In this document: positions 1-11,331 of the stretch, one piece after another | How the letters are laid out: each line of letters begins with the position of its first letter | How positions within the stretch are numbered: the stretch's first letter is position 1 | Notes under the pieces: model-generated | The model's database searches: none | What the model was told of the DNA's origin: nothing | The model's input: only the letters and a program-made list of their open reading frames with translations | Program-made: the position numbers and the translations under genes | Assembly (NCBI GenBank): GCA_914767885.1 | Contig: CAJZBQ010000029.1 | Coordinates: 496,001-560,000, forward strand | Origin: Blepharisma stoltei | Taxonomy: Eukaryota; Ciliophora; Heterotrichea; Heterotrichida; Blepharismidae | Direction: 5' to 3' | Length of the DNA stretch: 64,000 nucleotides

Positions 1-1
1 A

Positions 2-1090
2 AATAATAAACTATATAAAAATATATATACAGCTACTAATAATACTTTAAATGGCTTAGTTCGGTGTGAAATCGATATGATTTATACCATTAGTGAGATG
101 ATTTCTATGCTATTTATTGCTAGTGCCATTATATTAGGAGTTTGTTTTTCAGTACTTGCAATGTTTATTTTCATAATCAGTCGGAAATATAATGCTTTAT
201 GGCAGTTCATTAAGCATTTAACCCATTTGTCGTATCATGACCTTAGAAGTGCTTGTTTGGATAGATTGTCAGTTGTTCATGGGATTGATTATAATACCGA
301 AGATCAAGATGCATACAATCGAAGCAAAAATACACTTATTTCATTAAAATTCAATATTAGCAAAAGGTATTTAATGAGGCTTGGAATTTTTACTGTATTT
401 ACCATTATTTATTTTTTTACTGTCAATTTTGGCTTATATCCAAAATGTGAAGACTATTTAATTACTAGGCCGAATTTATTAAGAAATTATTTACACAGAA
501 GAGCTTTGATACCACTAATAGATTTTTGGACATGTGAAGCAATTTTATCAAATATAAATGTATCGACTATTGGGAAGACAGGAAATATGACTTTTTTTAA
601 AAATCCTCATCAGGAGGCAAAAGTGGCGATCAGTGCTTTTAATAATGCAAATCGGCAATTAATAGACAATATGAGTTTTATGTCTGATGAACTATTAGCA
701 AAGCTTTTTGAGACTGGGAATATCGCAATAAGTAAAAATTTGCAATATGGCTCATATTGGTATACCAATATCCTACTTCAGGATTCAGAAATATATATAG
801 ATGACTATGATATAAGAGCGTTTTATAAGTTAACAGCGTTTGGAAGTGGTATTCAAATTCTAGAACAAGCAATGACAAGTAATTTCGAATTAATCGATGG
901 TAGCTCACAAGATTTAATTATAGGACAACTGAATTATATTATATATGCAATTGTTGCATATTCATTGATTTCTGTATTTTTATTTTTTTTATATTATTTG
1001 CCATATATCAATTCAGAGGTCAAAAATTTGTTGAAAATCCAGGATATTATGTATTTAATACCTGGAAGTGTGAAAAATTCAAAAGCTTAA
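2..1090 (+). CDS. TmcB-like multi-pass membrane protein, C-terminal part (5' end outside window)
   Basis: The frame is open from base 2 to a TAA at 1090, so this is the tail of a gene that starts upstream. Hydrophobic segments lie around 115-180, 390-440 and 930-1010, with a probably extracytoplasmic stretch between the last two. It aligns residue by residue with the C-terminus of the next gene (shared features: RCEI near the start, RRAL.P.I.FW, a C-E-D motif, the final YYLPY). The two are therefore tandem paralogues of a family that in ciliates carries a central PAS domain (TmcB-like). No IES or intron is needed in this part, whereas the neighbour has several in the same region. Function is presumably sensory or signalling; that is inference. 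Confidence 0.75.
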   Translation, partial: NNKLYKNIYTATNNTLNGLVRCEIDMIYTISEMISMLFIASAIILGVCFSVLAMFIFIISRKYNALWQFIKHLTHLSYHDLRSACLDRLSVVHGIDYNTEDQDAYNRSKNTLISLKFNISKRYLMRLGIFTVFTIIYFFTVNFGLYPKCEDYLITRPNLLRNYLHRRALIPLIDFWTCEAILSNINVSTIGKTGNMTFFKNPHQEAKVAISAFNNANRQLIDNMSFMSDELLAKLFETGNIAISKNLQYGSYWYTNILLQDSEIYIDDYDIRAFYKLTAFGSGIQILEQAMTSNFELIDGSSQDLIIGQLNYIIYAIVAYSLISVFLFFLYYLPYINSEVKNLLKIQDIMYLIPGSVKNSKA

Positions 1091-1550
1091 TATAAATAAA
1101 ATAATCTTGCTTATATTTTCTTTTTAAAAGCCTTTTAGTTAATATTCAAGCCATTTTGCTAATAATTTTTTATAAAAATATGGACAAGAGTTATTTCTCC
1201 AAGCAAGGCTTTGTCTTGATTTTTTTAGAAAATCGCTTCTGATTAAGATTTAATTTATTTGTGAGTATAGTTAAAATTTTATAATCAATTTTGAATTTTA
1301 AATATTTTTAAAAAAATATAAATAATTCTTATCAGCTCGATTAATCATATGCGGAATTTCTGATTGGTATTAAATTTCTGATTTTAATTCATAATAAGCT
1401 CTTATTAGCTTCCAGTAAAATTCTTGGCCGCATAAAAGACCTCTTTATTAAAAATCATTAAATTAATTTACCTATTCCTCTATTATTTCTCTGATTAATA
1501 ATAAATTTCTGAATTCTATATGTTCTTATGTTTTCCTTAATGAAAATAAA
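1091..1550. other. intergenic, with a fragment of a CCAAGCAAGC-type element
   Basis: AT-rich spacer without a convincing ORF. The stretch at about 1190-1240 (CTCCAAGCAAGG, then a TTTTTAGAAAATCG-like run) resembles the left end of the inverted-repeat element at 4333-4535, so it may be a decayed copy. No matching right end was found. Confidence 0.4.
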
Positions 1551-4500
1551 ATGGTTAATTTTATATCTGAATTCAGTGTACAAGACATAGCAGGTAATAA
1601 AGTCAGAAAACTCCGTACACGCTCTATAAGATCTCAAGTAAAAGATGCAATTTTTGAAGGTTTTAATGCTTATTTTAAGCCAAAATACCGATACAAAATG
1701 AAATATTCTATTCAAATGGGCTTTGAGATCTCAATGAATTCAATTTATTGCCTTCAGTTATTTTTATTTTATTAAAATTAAAAAAAATATTTTTTATTTT
1801 TTTTTTAAAATAAAAAATTAGCCTTCAGTTATTAACCCTAGTTTTACACCCTGGGGTGAAAATATCTGAGTGAGATCGTTATTCATTGATTTGGTATATT
1901 ATTAGCTATTTTAGATTCGACAATATCTGCGCGGATTTGAAAGGTTTACATCATTGTTTTTATGGGTCTTCATTTTTAATTACATTTGGCTTTATCTCTT
2001 TGTGTATAACATCTTTGATGTGTTATTGGAAGCGCAGTATCAATGGAAACCTGATTTATTTGCCTGGGAAAATTTTAGAGTTTTTATCGACAATTGGATA
2101 TCTGCCAGCTTTGATGATAAATTTGATTGTTATTAAATATTCATTTTACCCTGAATCATCAATAGATGAGTATATGATATTTTATATATTAATATATTAT
2201 TTATTTTTTTTTTAAAAAATATATTAAGCATTTTAATAAAAATTGTATAACTCACATGGCACCTTAAATATGCAGCCAATTTCAGCTTTTTGAGGCATAA
2301 TTGGACTTATTGATGCATTTTTATTATATTTTTTTGCAATTACCCATGAACTTTTTACTGCTGACGTTTGCCACTCTTTTGCTGAACGGAATATCAGAGC
2401 ACGTGCTGACACTGGAATTGATATAAAAGTCCTAGGCCATAAAACAGCTATAGCCATTATTTATGTTTACGCAGGGATTTCTAATATAACCTTATACCAC
2501 CTTTATATTATGATTTCTACAGGCTTTTTATCCTACCTTATGTTTACATGTAATTCTTATTTTAACCCTTTTGTGGATGCTTTAAAAATTTCTGTCATGC
2601 TTGGGATTTCGATTTTTGATGCTTTTTTTTTGCTAGCATTATGAATTGATGATGCAGGGGTCGTGGTGCTGCTTAGTATTGTAATATTTCCTCTGATATT
2701 TGCTGCAAATATATATTATATAAGCAAACTTTCAAAAAGTTATGCAAATTCTCCAAAAGAAGTGTCAAATCAGCATAATTTTGAGCTGAATATGAGGCAT
2801 ATGCTTATTGATAGGTCTGGAAAATTTAATGCAAGGGTTGTATACATTATAGTCTTTATAAGGAATTTTCAAGACTATTTTTTTTAAAATGATAATTTAT
2901 TTATTTAATAATAGAAAAATTCATTGAAATATATAAAAAACAAATATTTTTTATCGAAAAATTATTGGTCGCTTGAGAAGTTAACTATTGTATTCATACA
3001 ATAAAAGATTTAGGGCTAGCAAGAATAAAATTTGCAAGAATGACGCATGCTAAAGCTAGTATGGATGGGGTTGTACAGGAATGAAGGATTAAAAAATGAT
3101 TAGATAACAATAAAAATGAAAATTTTTGCATAGAAACTGATTTTTTATTTTATTTAATTGATTTAGAAGAAGCTGAAAAAGATGATGAAAAACTATGCTG
3201 CGATTTGATATCCTTATGGAACGAAGTGACATGCAAAAAGCCACGCCTCGGCAAACTAGAAAGTTTAGCCCACAAAGTTTCAAAATTAATAGAAAAACTT
3301 AAAGATGAATATATGTCCTTAATCGCTTATAAGCACGCTAAAGCTTTTGAGCTGTATGGGAGTTTCTTAATGAATGTCCTTAATGAACATCAATTTGGAA
3401 ATTTAATCATGAATAAGCGAAACAGCTTTAAAAATCCTGATTTTAAGTCGAAAAGTGAAAAGAGATTGACAAGATTTGATGATGAAAATGGGATTATACT
3501 GATATCAGCTAGTAAAAAAGACCTTGGGGAGATTGTGTATATTAATCAAAAAGCTGCAGAAATATTAGAAGAAAATATTCATAGCGCTACGGGCAATAAA
3601 ATATGACAGTATATCCCTAACCCTTATCAAGACTCCCACCGCCAATATATGACTGAATGAATAGAAAATTGTAAATCAACTGAAGTGCCAACACCTAATG
3701 CTTTATTTTTTTTAAATCAAATGGGCTTTTTGGTTGACTGCCAAGTTCTGATTAAATTGACTGCATTTAATGGATATTTATACTTTATGGCGACCTTAAA
3801 AATAGTGCAGTCCCTTAGGCAGGTTGCATTAATATCAGAGAATGGGTTTATATATCACCATAGCTCACATTTTTTTTTAGAATATTCCTATTAGGATGAA
3901 TATTAAAAAATTAAAACTTTTTTTTAAAAATAATTTAAATAATTGTAAATAGAATATTTAAATTTTAAAAAAATACCTATAGGCTGCCAATATATCCAAA
4001 AAATTCTCCCAGAAATTAATTTTGAAGCTATGACGATTTATGAGCCAGAAATGATTTCTCCTAATGGAATTGATATAGCTGCAGTTCATTGTATAAAAAA
4101 TTATTCAAAAACCAGAATTCATTATATTTTGCTAATCACTGATCCAACTGAAATAAAGCAATGAAATAAAGGGCTCGACTATAATCAGCAAGAATATTTT
4201 AAACGTCAGGAATCATTTTTTGACTCAGATAATCTATGGTTTTTTATAAAAATAATCCAAAAAAAAATATAGCCAAAATCTTATTCCTATGAAAAATAAA
4301 CCTTTCCCTATTAATGTATTTATTAATTCTCCTTACTCCAAGCAAGCTTATTTGTGGGGATTTTTGCAGAAAATTTTCAAATAGTAAATTTTATATGAAT
4401 AGATCTTATTATTGGTGGTAAATGTCAAAAATTAGCAATTTTCGCTTTTTATCTGAAAAAACCCCAAATTTCAATTTAGTCATATTTGAAAACTTCCACA

Positions 4501-7302
4501 AAAATCCCAACAAATAAGCAATTACTGGAGGGGAGTTAAATAATAATAAATACAAATATTGACCTTCCTCCTGGTCTAACTGACTCCCCCATAATAAAAA
4601 AGCGAGTTCACTTAACCCGTGAAGAAAACACTGACATTTCTCAAACCATCGAGCTTTCCCGAATTGACGAAATTGCAAAAAAACGAAAATTCAGCCACAT
4701 TGACGACAGATCCATAACTGCGTCGATTTTACAAAGCAACTCTTCATCAGTCGCCAAAAGTAACTTTTATTAAGCTCGTGGGAAATCTACCATGATAAAA
4801 TCCGAGACGTCTTTAAAAAGATTTAAATGAATTTTATTTATTTCGGTAAAAAATATATAGATGATCATAGTTATAGCGACCAATATAGCAATTTCTGTGT
4901 ATATATCAGAAGCGGTAAACCATTCGAAGTCTTTTAATTCCTTCAAAGATTTAGCAATTATTTTGTATAGATTGGCGTCTATGGCTGAAATTTCACGTTC
5001 AATTTATTTTAGTATCAAGACAAATATTGATTTTAATGAAAATCTTGATTTAATGAACGACGCCATTAGTGAGATGTCGAATTATCATCAAGCTTTAAGG
5101 GATGATGCCTATGAGTGAAGTTATTGTCCGAGTTCTGATATTGTATCAAATGATATAATGGCTTCGTGAACAGCTAGTAATAAACAAGAGATTATCTATA
5201 CAAATTTACTTGATGAAATTCAGGATGAAATTATATTGTTATTTATTAATTGTGCATGAAAATTTTTTTTAAATTTTTTAAATTAAAACTTTCAATAAAA
5301 ATAGAATAATACAGTATTTTTTTATTTAGGCAAATAAATTGGTAATAAAAGCAAAAAATAATGAAACTTTTGACGATGAAATGAGATATCTGATTTCAAA
5401 TGGACTAGAAAACGTATATCAGCAGACAAATTCTTCATTAAATCCTCCCCCCCCAATTAATAGCGGACGAAAAAATCGTCCGCTATTAATTGGGTCATAA
5501 CTTAAAAAGTTTGATATTTTTATATATATTTTTCTATTTAAAATTTTTTATAAAAGGCCTGAAAAAAATGCATTTTTAAGTCAAAAGAGTAGCATTAAAT
5601 CTAATAAAATGGAGTTGAATGGAGAAGCCAGAAAGAGAAAAGACTAACAACTGGTGATAAGCTAGTTATTGCACAATTCTTGGTCACAAAAACAGCGATC
5701 TTTGCGCTTAGACCTCTCGCCTTGAGGTCCCAAGACATAGCTGGGCCAATTCCTGGCTCCAAAAACCATGCCCGGATATACACAGGTAACCGTCTCAAGA
5801 GGACGGGTCAGAAGTCATCCGCCATTTTATGTATATTAGTAAATTTATAATGAACGATTATCTTATATAATTTAAAATTTTTTATAGTAAAAAAATTTCC
5901 GTTATTAAATGGTACCTAAGGGTCCATTTTTAGGGAAAAAAAAAAACATTGATTTCGTCCGCTATTAATTGGGGGGGTGGAGTAAAGAAATCTTGTGAGG
6001 TGTGAAATTAATAGGATTTCGGAAATTTCTAATACGATAACTATCCTTATGGTAGCAGGGATCTGTGTCCTTGGGTTTTGTACAATAATCCTTGTTTATT
6101 ATATTTTTTATATAAGCAAAAAATATAATGTTTTATGAAATTTTATCAAGACAATTACTCATTCAGCATATTTTGAGCTGAAAAGAAGCTGCTTAGAAAG
6201 GCTTTGCTCTATCCATGGAAATGATTACAATCAGGACGAAGTTGACTCTGTGTACAGAAATAAAGAGCCAGACGAAAAGCTGACATTTAAAGAAAACCAA
6301 AAATTTATTATGCGATTAAGTATATTTTTATTGCAAACAGCTGCTTATTATATATGCTTTTTCAGATATACCAATTGTCCGAGGATGGCGCTATCTTGCG
6401 CCATCCTCGGGCAATTCAAAAATGGCCCCACACCGGGAATCGAACCCACGTGTGGGGCCATTTTTGGTGTGTGGCCAACATAGACTTACACGCACCAAAA
6501 ATGGTCCCACACGTGCGTTCGATTCTCGGTGTGGGGCCATTTTTTGAATTGCCCGAGAATGGCGCAAGATAGCGCCATCCTCGGGCAATTCCTATAAAAT
6601 TTATTTATTTTTTTATAAAAAAAGAAAAAAATTATCTTTACCCAAAGCATTATAGTAGTTCATGCTGTTCTTTTTTCTTCTTGTGAAGACTTATTACACG
6701 AAAGACCTAAATTATTGACAAATTATATTCGTAGGCGAGCCCTTGTCCCAACCATAAATTTCTGGTCAAGAGAATCTGCGGTATATGGAACGCCTATTGG
6801 TCTCCAAATAATTTTTTCTGAAAGTGTTGTATATGAAAATCCTGATACAGAACTTGATAAAGCAATAAATCTATTTAAACTGGCTGATGCTGAGCTAATA
6901 GATTATATGCATTATATGTCTAATAGTCTGAGAGCCAAGCTTTATGAGCATTCAAGCGCCCCAAATTATCAGTATAAATATGGAGGGCTATGATTGAATA
7001 ATTTATTGACATTTGACTCCCTAGCATTAAAGCATATTGAAGATGATAAAATGCAAGAAATGATGAAAACAACTAGAGATTATGCTATTATTCAGCAGGC
7101 TATGGCCACAAATTTTGATATTATTAACAAGTCTTCTGAAAATATGATTTCTGATAAGCTGAATTCCATTATTTATGCAGTTGTAATGTATGCATTGTGT
7201 TGTTTGATTTTGTATTTTTTTTACTATTTGCCTTATCTATCGAGAGAAATTAAAAGACTTTATAAATTGCAGTTAATTATAGCTATAATCCCTAAGGTAT
7301 AA
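1551..7302 (+). CDS. TmcB-like PAS-domain multi-pass membrane protein
   Basis: Assembled from ATG 1551 to TAA 7302 by removing eight or nine IESs (about 1750, 2171, 2859, 3878, 4230, 4324, 5244, 5440, 6353) and two 15-nt introns (4760-4774 and 4846-4860, both GTA...AG). The product is about 1,393 residues. The N-terminal half has many membrane segments. A PAS-like domain follows in the segment 3420-4200 (NGIILISASKKDLGEIVYIN and onward). The C-terminal membrane-ectodomain-membrane unit matches the upstream paralogue. In-frame TGA is read as Trp at several places, for example 7009. The 40-bp gap at 4230-4269 and the exact edge of the 5440 insertion are the weakest junctions. Family assignment rests on architecture; a role in sensing is inference. 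Confidence 0.7.
1750..1820. other. IES, 71 bp
   Basis: A 13-bp direct repeat (GCCTTCAGTTATT) lies at 1750-1762 and 1821-1833. Removing one repeat plus the AT-rich filler joins ...YCLQ to LLTLVL in frame. Confidence 0.85.
2171..2245. other. IES, 75 bp
   Basis: TA at 2171 and 2246. Removal joins DE-Y-NSHG in frame; unremoved, the frame stops at 2214. Confidence 0.75.
2859..2944. other. IES, 86 bp
   Basis: TA at 2859 and 2945. Removal joins IIVFI to FFIEKL in frame. Other TA pairs nearby are possible. Confidence 0.6.
3878..3979. other. IES, 102 bp
   Basis: TA at 3878 and 3980. Removal joins HHSSHFFL to GCQYIQ within the PAS region; otherwise a TAG stops the frame at 3894. Confidence 0.65.
4230..4269. 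other. possible very short IES, 40 bp
   Basis: TA at 4230 and 4270. Removing the AT-rich piece joins FFDSD to SQNLIPM and repairs a frame shift and a TAG. It is shorter than the other IESs, so an A-run length error is an alternative. Confidence 0.4.
4324..4550. mobile_element. inverted-repeat IES of the CCAAGCAAGC family, 227 bp
   Basis: An inner element at 4333-4535 has about 45-bp imperfect inverted ends (TTACTCCAAGCAAGCTTATT against the reverse complement of the right end) and TTA on both sides. The frame is best restored by joining TA 4324 to TA 4551, giving INVFI-TNIDLPP. Confidence 0.6.
5244..5334. other. IES, 91 bp
   Basis: TA at 5244 and 5335. Removal joins ILLF to KLVIKAK in frame. 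Confidence 0.6.
5440..5987. mobile_element. hairpin-ended IES/MITE with GC-rich core, about 545 bp
   Basis: The left end is CTCC(C)n followed by a hairpin (AATTAATAGCGGACGA and its complement). The same sequence recurs reversed at the right end before GGGTGGAG. The core (about 5590-5830) is GC-rich and shares an end (CGGATATACAC ... CCATTTTATGTATAT) with the retroposon at 15.5 kb. Joining at the shared AAATC (5440-5444 and 5988-5992) restores SLN-LVRCEI, matching the paralogue; a TA junction would need one A fewer. Confidence 0.7.
6353..6652. mobile_element. palindromic IES, exactly 300 bp, with tRNA-like T-arm motifs
   Basis: TA at 6353 and 6653. Removal gives QTAAYYI-VVHAVLF, which aligns without any gap to the intact upstream paralogue (28 residues each from MRL to CED). 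The core at 6375-6595 is an imperfect palindrome whose outer ends are themselves hairpins (CCGAGGATGGCGC and complement). Each inner arm carries a GTTCGATTC motif like a tRNA T-loop. Confidence 0.9.
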
Positions 7303-7352
7303 TCATGTTTTTATATGAATTAGTGATTATTTTCTATATAAAAATAAATACC

Positions 7353-7622
7353 TTACTCTCCCTCTGTAACCAATTTTTTGGTTTAAAATTTTATCCTAAA
7401 TTGTTTTTTCAAAAAATTAAAATAACCCAAAAAATTGAAAAATGATAATTAATTTTAATTTAAAATTTATTTTTAAAACGCAAGCTGTTTAAAATTAAAC
7501 ATAATTAGCTAGATTTATTATACTAATTATCGCTTATATATCAATATATTTTTTATAAAAAATTTTTTGTTCACTCATAGATTTTTTTCTAATGGTTTTT
7601 CCGCGCTCACGGAGCGAGGGTG
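7353..7622. mobile_element. diverged copy of the CTCC/GAG hairpin MITE, 270 bp
   Basis: TTA at 7353 and 7623 flanks CTCTCCCTC...GAGGGTG. The core shares GCTGTTTAAAATTAAACA, AATTAGCTAGATTT and the GTTCACTCA/TAATGGTTTT blocks with the copies at 10.46 and 14.04 kb (opposite orientation in some). It lies between genes. Confidence 0.75.
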
Positions 7623-7703
7623 TTAGACAGGGTTATAACAAATATTTTAAATTATTTTTATTTCAATAATCCCATTATCTTTATATTACACTAAAAATAA
7701 ATT

Positions 7704-8510
7704 ATGATCACCGATGAAAGCAGATTCAATTTTAATATCCTCTACACTTTACGCTGTGCAATCCAATCTGATAATCTTCCACAAGTCATCAATATCTTAA
7801 ACTCAAACCCTACTTTTTGTCCAGACAACTATTTAATGGGCAGTTGTTCAACATTTCATTATGCATGTAGTGAAGGTGCAAAAGAGTGTCTCAATTATTC
7901 TTACTTTAAAATAATTTTTTATTTTTTTTAAAAAATATTTTTAATAAAGTTTTATTTCCTTAATTATACTGATTTATTTTAAATAAAATTGATTAAAATC
8001 TTATAATTTGAAAATATTATTTATTATTTTAATCAGAATAAATCAGCATATTTTTTAAAAGATTGCCATTGCAACCCGAACTCAATAAGTTCTCCTTATG
8101 GAATGACCCCAGCCCATTTAACTGTAATACACGGCAAAAAAGAACTCTTAGAAATGCTTCATGAAGCCAACGCCAATTTACGAATAGAAGACAGCCAAGG
8201 CGAAAATATTTTACATAAAGCCGCACTCAGAGGCGATATTGAGCTTGCTCAAGAACTACTAGAAAAATACAGCCTAAAAGACCTATTAATAAAGCCTGAC
8301 AATCGAGGAGTTTTGCCTTGCCAAGGCTTAAAAGAATTAATGGCTAAAGGAATGCACCCAAAGCTGCTCACAAAAGATCGGGAAAAGTCTATGAATGAGT
8401 TAGAAAGCTTACTGCATTATCTTAATGTAGAAACCTTATATATTCAGAACTGGAACGCTAGGAAGAATGCGCTTTTTTTGAGACTTTTATTAAGACAACA
8501 GTTAGTCTAA
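7704..8510 (+). CDS. ankyrin-repeat protein
   Basis: 217 residues after removal of one 153-bp IES (7896-8048). At least three ankyrin-type repeats are visible (TFHYACSEGAKECL, GMTPAHLTVIHGKKELLEML, GENILHKAALRGDIELAQEL). These form protein-protein interaction surfaces; the partner is unknown. It converges on the next gene with overlapping stop codons. Confidence 0.8.
7896..8048. other. IES, 153 bp
   Basis: TA at 7896 and 8049. Removal joins KECLNY to FLKDCHCNPN between ankyrin repeats. Unremoved, the frame stops at 7929. Confidence 0.8.
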
Positions 8511-9146
8511 CTGCGTCTTTGCTTTTAATAATTCAAGTTTTACTCTTTTCCGTAATGCAAGTTCTCTCTGATTTAATGATTCTTTTATGTTTCTATAATT
8601 TCCGGTACTATACAAACTTTCTTGTGTCATATTTTGTGTGGCATCACTCAGCAATTTTGCCCCGACCTGGGTTTTTGCAAGATTTTTTATTAGTTCTTTT
8701 GGGATTTTGGCACAAATTGTACTTTCTGGTGGGGGAGATTCTATACATTCGTGAATCCTCATCCAAATTTGTATGTTATTTAAAGTCTCGCCTTTTCATG
8801 TAGACGCTAACGATTCTAGGATGTGAGGGATTCTTTTATTTCTTTTTCGTTGGGTTTCGAAGGTCTTGGACCTTGGCAGGTGGTAATTCTCCATTGATCG
8901 GAGGGATTTTATGCTTTTTTTGACAGCGTCGTATTTTGGGACTTTTTTGTTTAGCTCGATGCTGGCTTGGACTGATTCTTCTAATTTTTTCTTTAATTTT
9001 GTGTCATATTTGAGCAGAGTTTGGATCCTGGGACTTCGGAGACTTAGGCGCTCATGAGGGGTGTCGATTGATCGAGGAGAATTTTTAGCTCGGTCTGTCA
9101 TAATTATTCTGGAGAAGTCTGCTTTGAGTCTGGGAAGGGATTTCAT
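8502..9146 (-). CDS. unknown basic, helix-rich protein
   Basis: 214 residues, uninterrupted if the TGA at about 8796-8798 is read as Trp (LAST-W-KGETL). Rich in Lys, Arg and Ser with predicted helical stretches (KLKKKLEESVQASIELNKK). No family recognised. Its stop overlaps the ankyrin gene stop in TTAGTCTAA, so both transcripts end on the same 9 bp. Confidence 0.65.
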
Positions 9147-9284
9147 TTCTTTATTTTATTTAAATATTAAATAGCTCAAAGAGACTGAAATTTCTTAGAT
9201 TTTTGATGCTCTTCGAATGGCATTATTGCATCACATTTTTTTAAAAAAATAGCACATATGCCTATTTTTAAATAAATTCATGTT

Positions 9285-11331
9285 TTAATTAAAATAATAA
9301 AAGATTTTTAAAGCCTTGTGAGAGCCGATTGTAAAAATCACTTCACTGACTTCTTTTGCAGTAAATTTTGAATTTGCTATTGATACAATTCTTTTCGGAG
9401 AAAAAATTGAAAATTCAGACAATTTTTCATTTCTTGCTTGAAAAATTTCAAAATTATTATTTTTTTCAGGATGTTTTAATTCATTTTCTCCCATAGTTTT
9501 CCATATCACAAATTTCCCTTTTTCAGACCCACATATAATATGATTAAAATCTGAAGAAAAATTTGCTGAAATTGGATGCTTAGAGTTAACCGCCCCTTTG
9601 TATTTTTGTAATAAATTCCCTGTTTTATATTGAAAAAGCCGGGATCTTGAGTCATTTGTCGTTATAAGAATCACATCATTATCCATAAATTCTAGTCCTG
9701 TGACTTTTTTGCCAAATCGTTTGAATCCTGAATGGTTTCTGGATTTTAATATAGAATGAAACCTCAGTTTTAAGTCAAAGCTAGGGCTCTGGTAAAAAAT
9801 CACTCTTCCATGAGATAGTCCTGCTGCAAGGAATTCTCCTTGTGGGGAATATTTAATTACATAAATATCATTGCTAGCCTTATAATTCGCTTCTACTTGA
9901 CTTGTTGATATATTTACAATCCTTATTATACGATCATGCCCTGCTGTATACCAATCGAATTTTTTTAGATCATTATTGACGATTCATTTTATTTTTTAAA
10001 ATGAATTTTCATTTACCAGCTTTATTGAAAAGTAAAATTAAAATTAAAAATCTCTTTTTAAGGTTTAAGATGCCTAGTCAGACTTAGACTGCATAAGCCA
10101 GGGATCTTGAGCCATAGTTTTTCTGGTCGGTATTTTGCTGGGACATAGCGATCTATTATGATGCATGAATTATAGCAAAATATCCTGGAACCATAGGATG
10201 AAAACAGACAGAATGAACAGGGCAAGGGTGTATAAATGTCATAACAGGATTTTCGCTATTTCTCCATAATTTTACAGTAGAGTCTAATGAGGATGATAAC
10301 AAAAGACCATCCTGGTTTCAGCTAATGTCGGTAACTTTGTCTGTATGATGATTCAATATTAAGGATGGGGTTGGATTAATCAATTCATTTTTATTAGAGA
10401 GATCAATATTCAGATCGTAGATAGAAATTATACCAGAGTCGCCTGTTATAGCAAGATGCTTACTCCCCCCCCCCCCCCCCTCCGTGAGCGAACAAAAAAA
10501 TTTTGTTCACTCACGGAGGGGGGTTAATTTTTTTTTTTAAAAACAAATTTATATATAAATTTTATAAAAAATATTTTTTCGAAATTTAAAAAAATCCTAA
10601 TTTGCAAAAATTGGGAAGCAAAATATTAATTTAATTTGCAAAATTTATGTTTTAAAAACGCAATTTGTTTAAAATTAAACAGAATTAGCTCTAGATTTCA
10701 TTATACTAATTATCACTTATATATCAAAATTTTTTTCCATTAAAATTTTTTTCTATTAAAAAAAATTTTTGTTCGCTCACGGAGGGTGGGTTTTTGGTCA
10801 AAAAATGGTGATTTTTTTCTAATGGTTTTGTTCGCTCACGGAGGGGGGGGGGGGGGGGAGTTAGAATTTTGACTAAATTTGAGGATTCAAACTTCAGTTT
10901 TAGATTCTCCTACAATATTGATCTCTTGGGCTAACTTTTCTGCATATGACTTTATTTTTTATTAAAAATTATTTTTTTTAGAAAACAATCAAATAAAAAA
11001 TGAGTAAGTGGAAATTTGAAAAACTGGCTGGCTCAATTATTTCTGATCTCAATTTTGTAGGTAAATCACTCTTATTAGTGCCTCTTTTAAGTGAAAAAGA
11101 CCTAACTTTGGGCTTGTCAACAGTATGACCAATTGTGTGGAAAACGCTTTCGTGTAGTGATCCTGAGTCTCTTAAATCTGAGATTGAAGTTATTGATTTT
11201 CCAAGCGGATGTCTGAAAGAATCTCGAGAGAATATGCTTGTGGAGGCTTTTTCGAGATCTAATGGAGTCTCAAAAGCATCAAAAAACTCTTCATTCTCTT
11301 CAGCTTGCTGTTGGTTAATTTTAGAGATCAT
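9285..11331 (-). CDS. WDR44-like WD40-repeat protein
   Basis: 462 residues after removing three IESs (9966-10170, 10460-10860, 10953-11004); the length is an exact codon multiple. The N-terminus is acidic and Ser-rich. WD40 repeats follow: TEVWILKFSQNSKHLAITGD, KVTDISWNQDGLLLSSSLD, a degenerate FHP block, the DRIIRI block and KVTGLEFMDNDVILITTNDS. Order and wording match the WDR44 family, which in animals binds Rab11 on recycling endosomes. The repeats show the family; the Rab link here is inference. One MITE lies inside the first WD repeat and is removed exactly. Confidence 0.8.
9966..10170. other. IES, 205 bp
   Basis: TA at 9966 and 10171. Removal joins (reverse strand) GYFAI to KKFDWYTAGHD in a WD40 blade and eliminates several stops. 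Confidence 0.6.
10460..10860. mobile_element. CTCC/GAG hairpin MITE acting as IES, 401 bp
   Basis: TTA at 10460 and 10861. The left end is CTCC with a 16-C run, then CTCCGTGAGCGAAC and its complement as a hairpin; the right end is the same motif, then a long G run and GAG. Removal joins FSQN-SKHLAIT of the WD repeat in frame. Confidence 0.92.
10953..11004. other. IES, 52 bp
   Basis: TA at 10953 and 11005. Removal joins SNFHL to KSYAEKLAQ (reverse strand) in frame. Confidence 0.75.

Noticed and set aside
6391-6588. A complete tRNA gene in the palindrome at 6.4 kb
   Set aside because: Only the T-arm-like part is present in each half; no D-arm or anticodon stem can be folded at the right distance.
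8760-8800. Frameshift or separate genes at the TGA between the two reverse-strand ORFs
   Set aside because: Reading TGA as Trp joins them without a shift, as in every other gene of the window.
10463-10860. CRISPR-like direct repeats in the hairpin-rich stretches
   Set aside because: The repeats are two inverted pairs at element ends, not regularly spaced direct repeats with spacers, and this is eukaryotic DNA.
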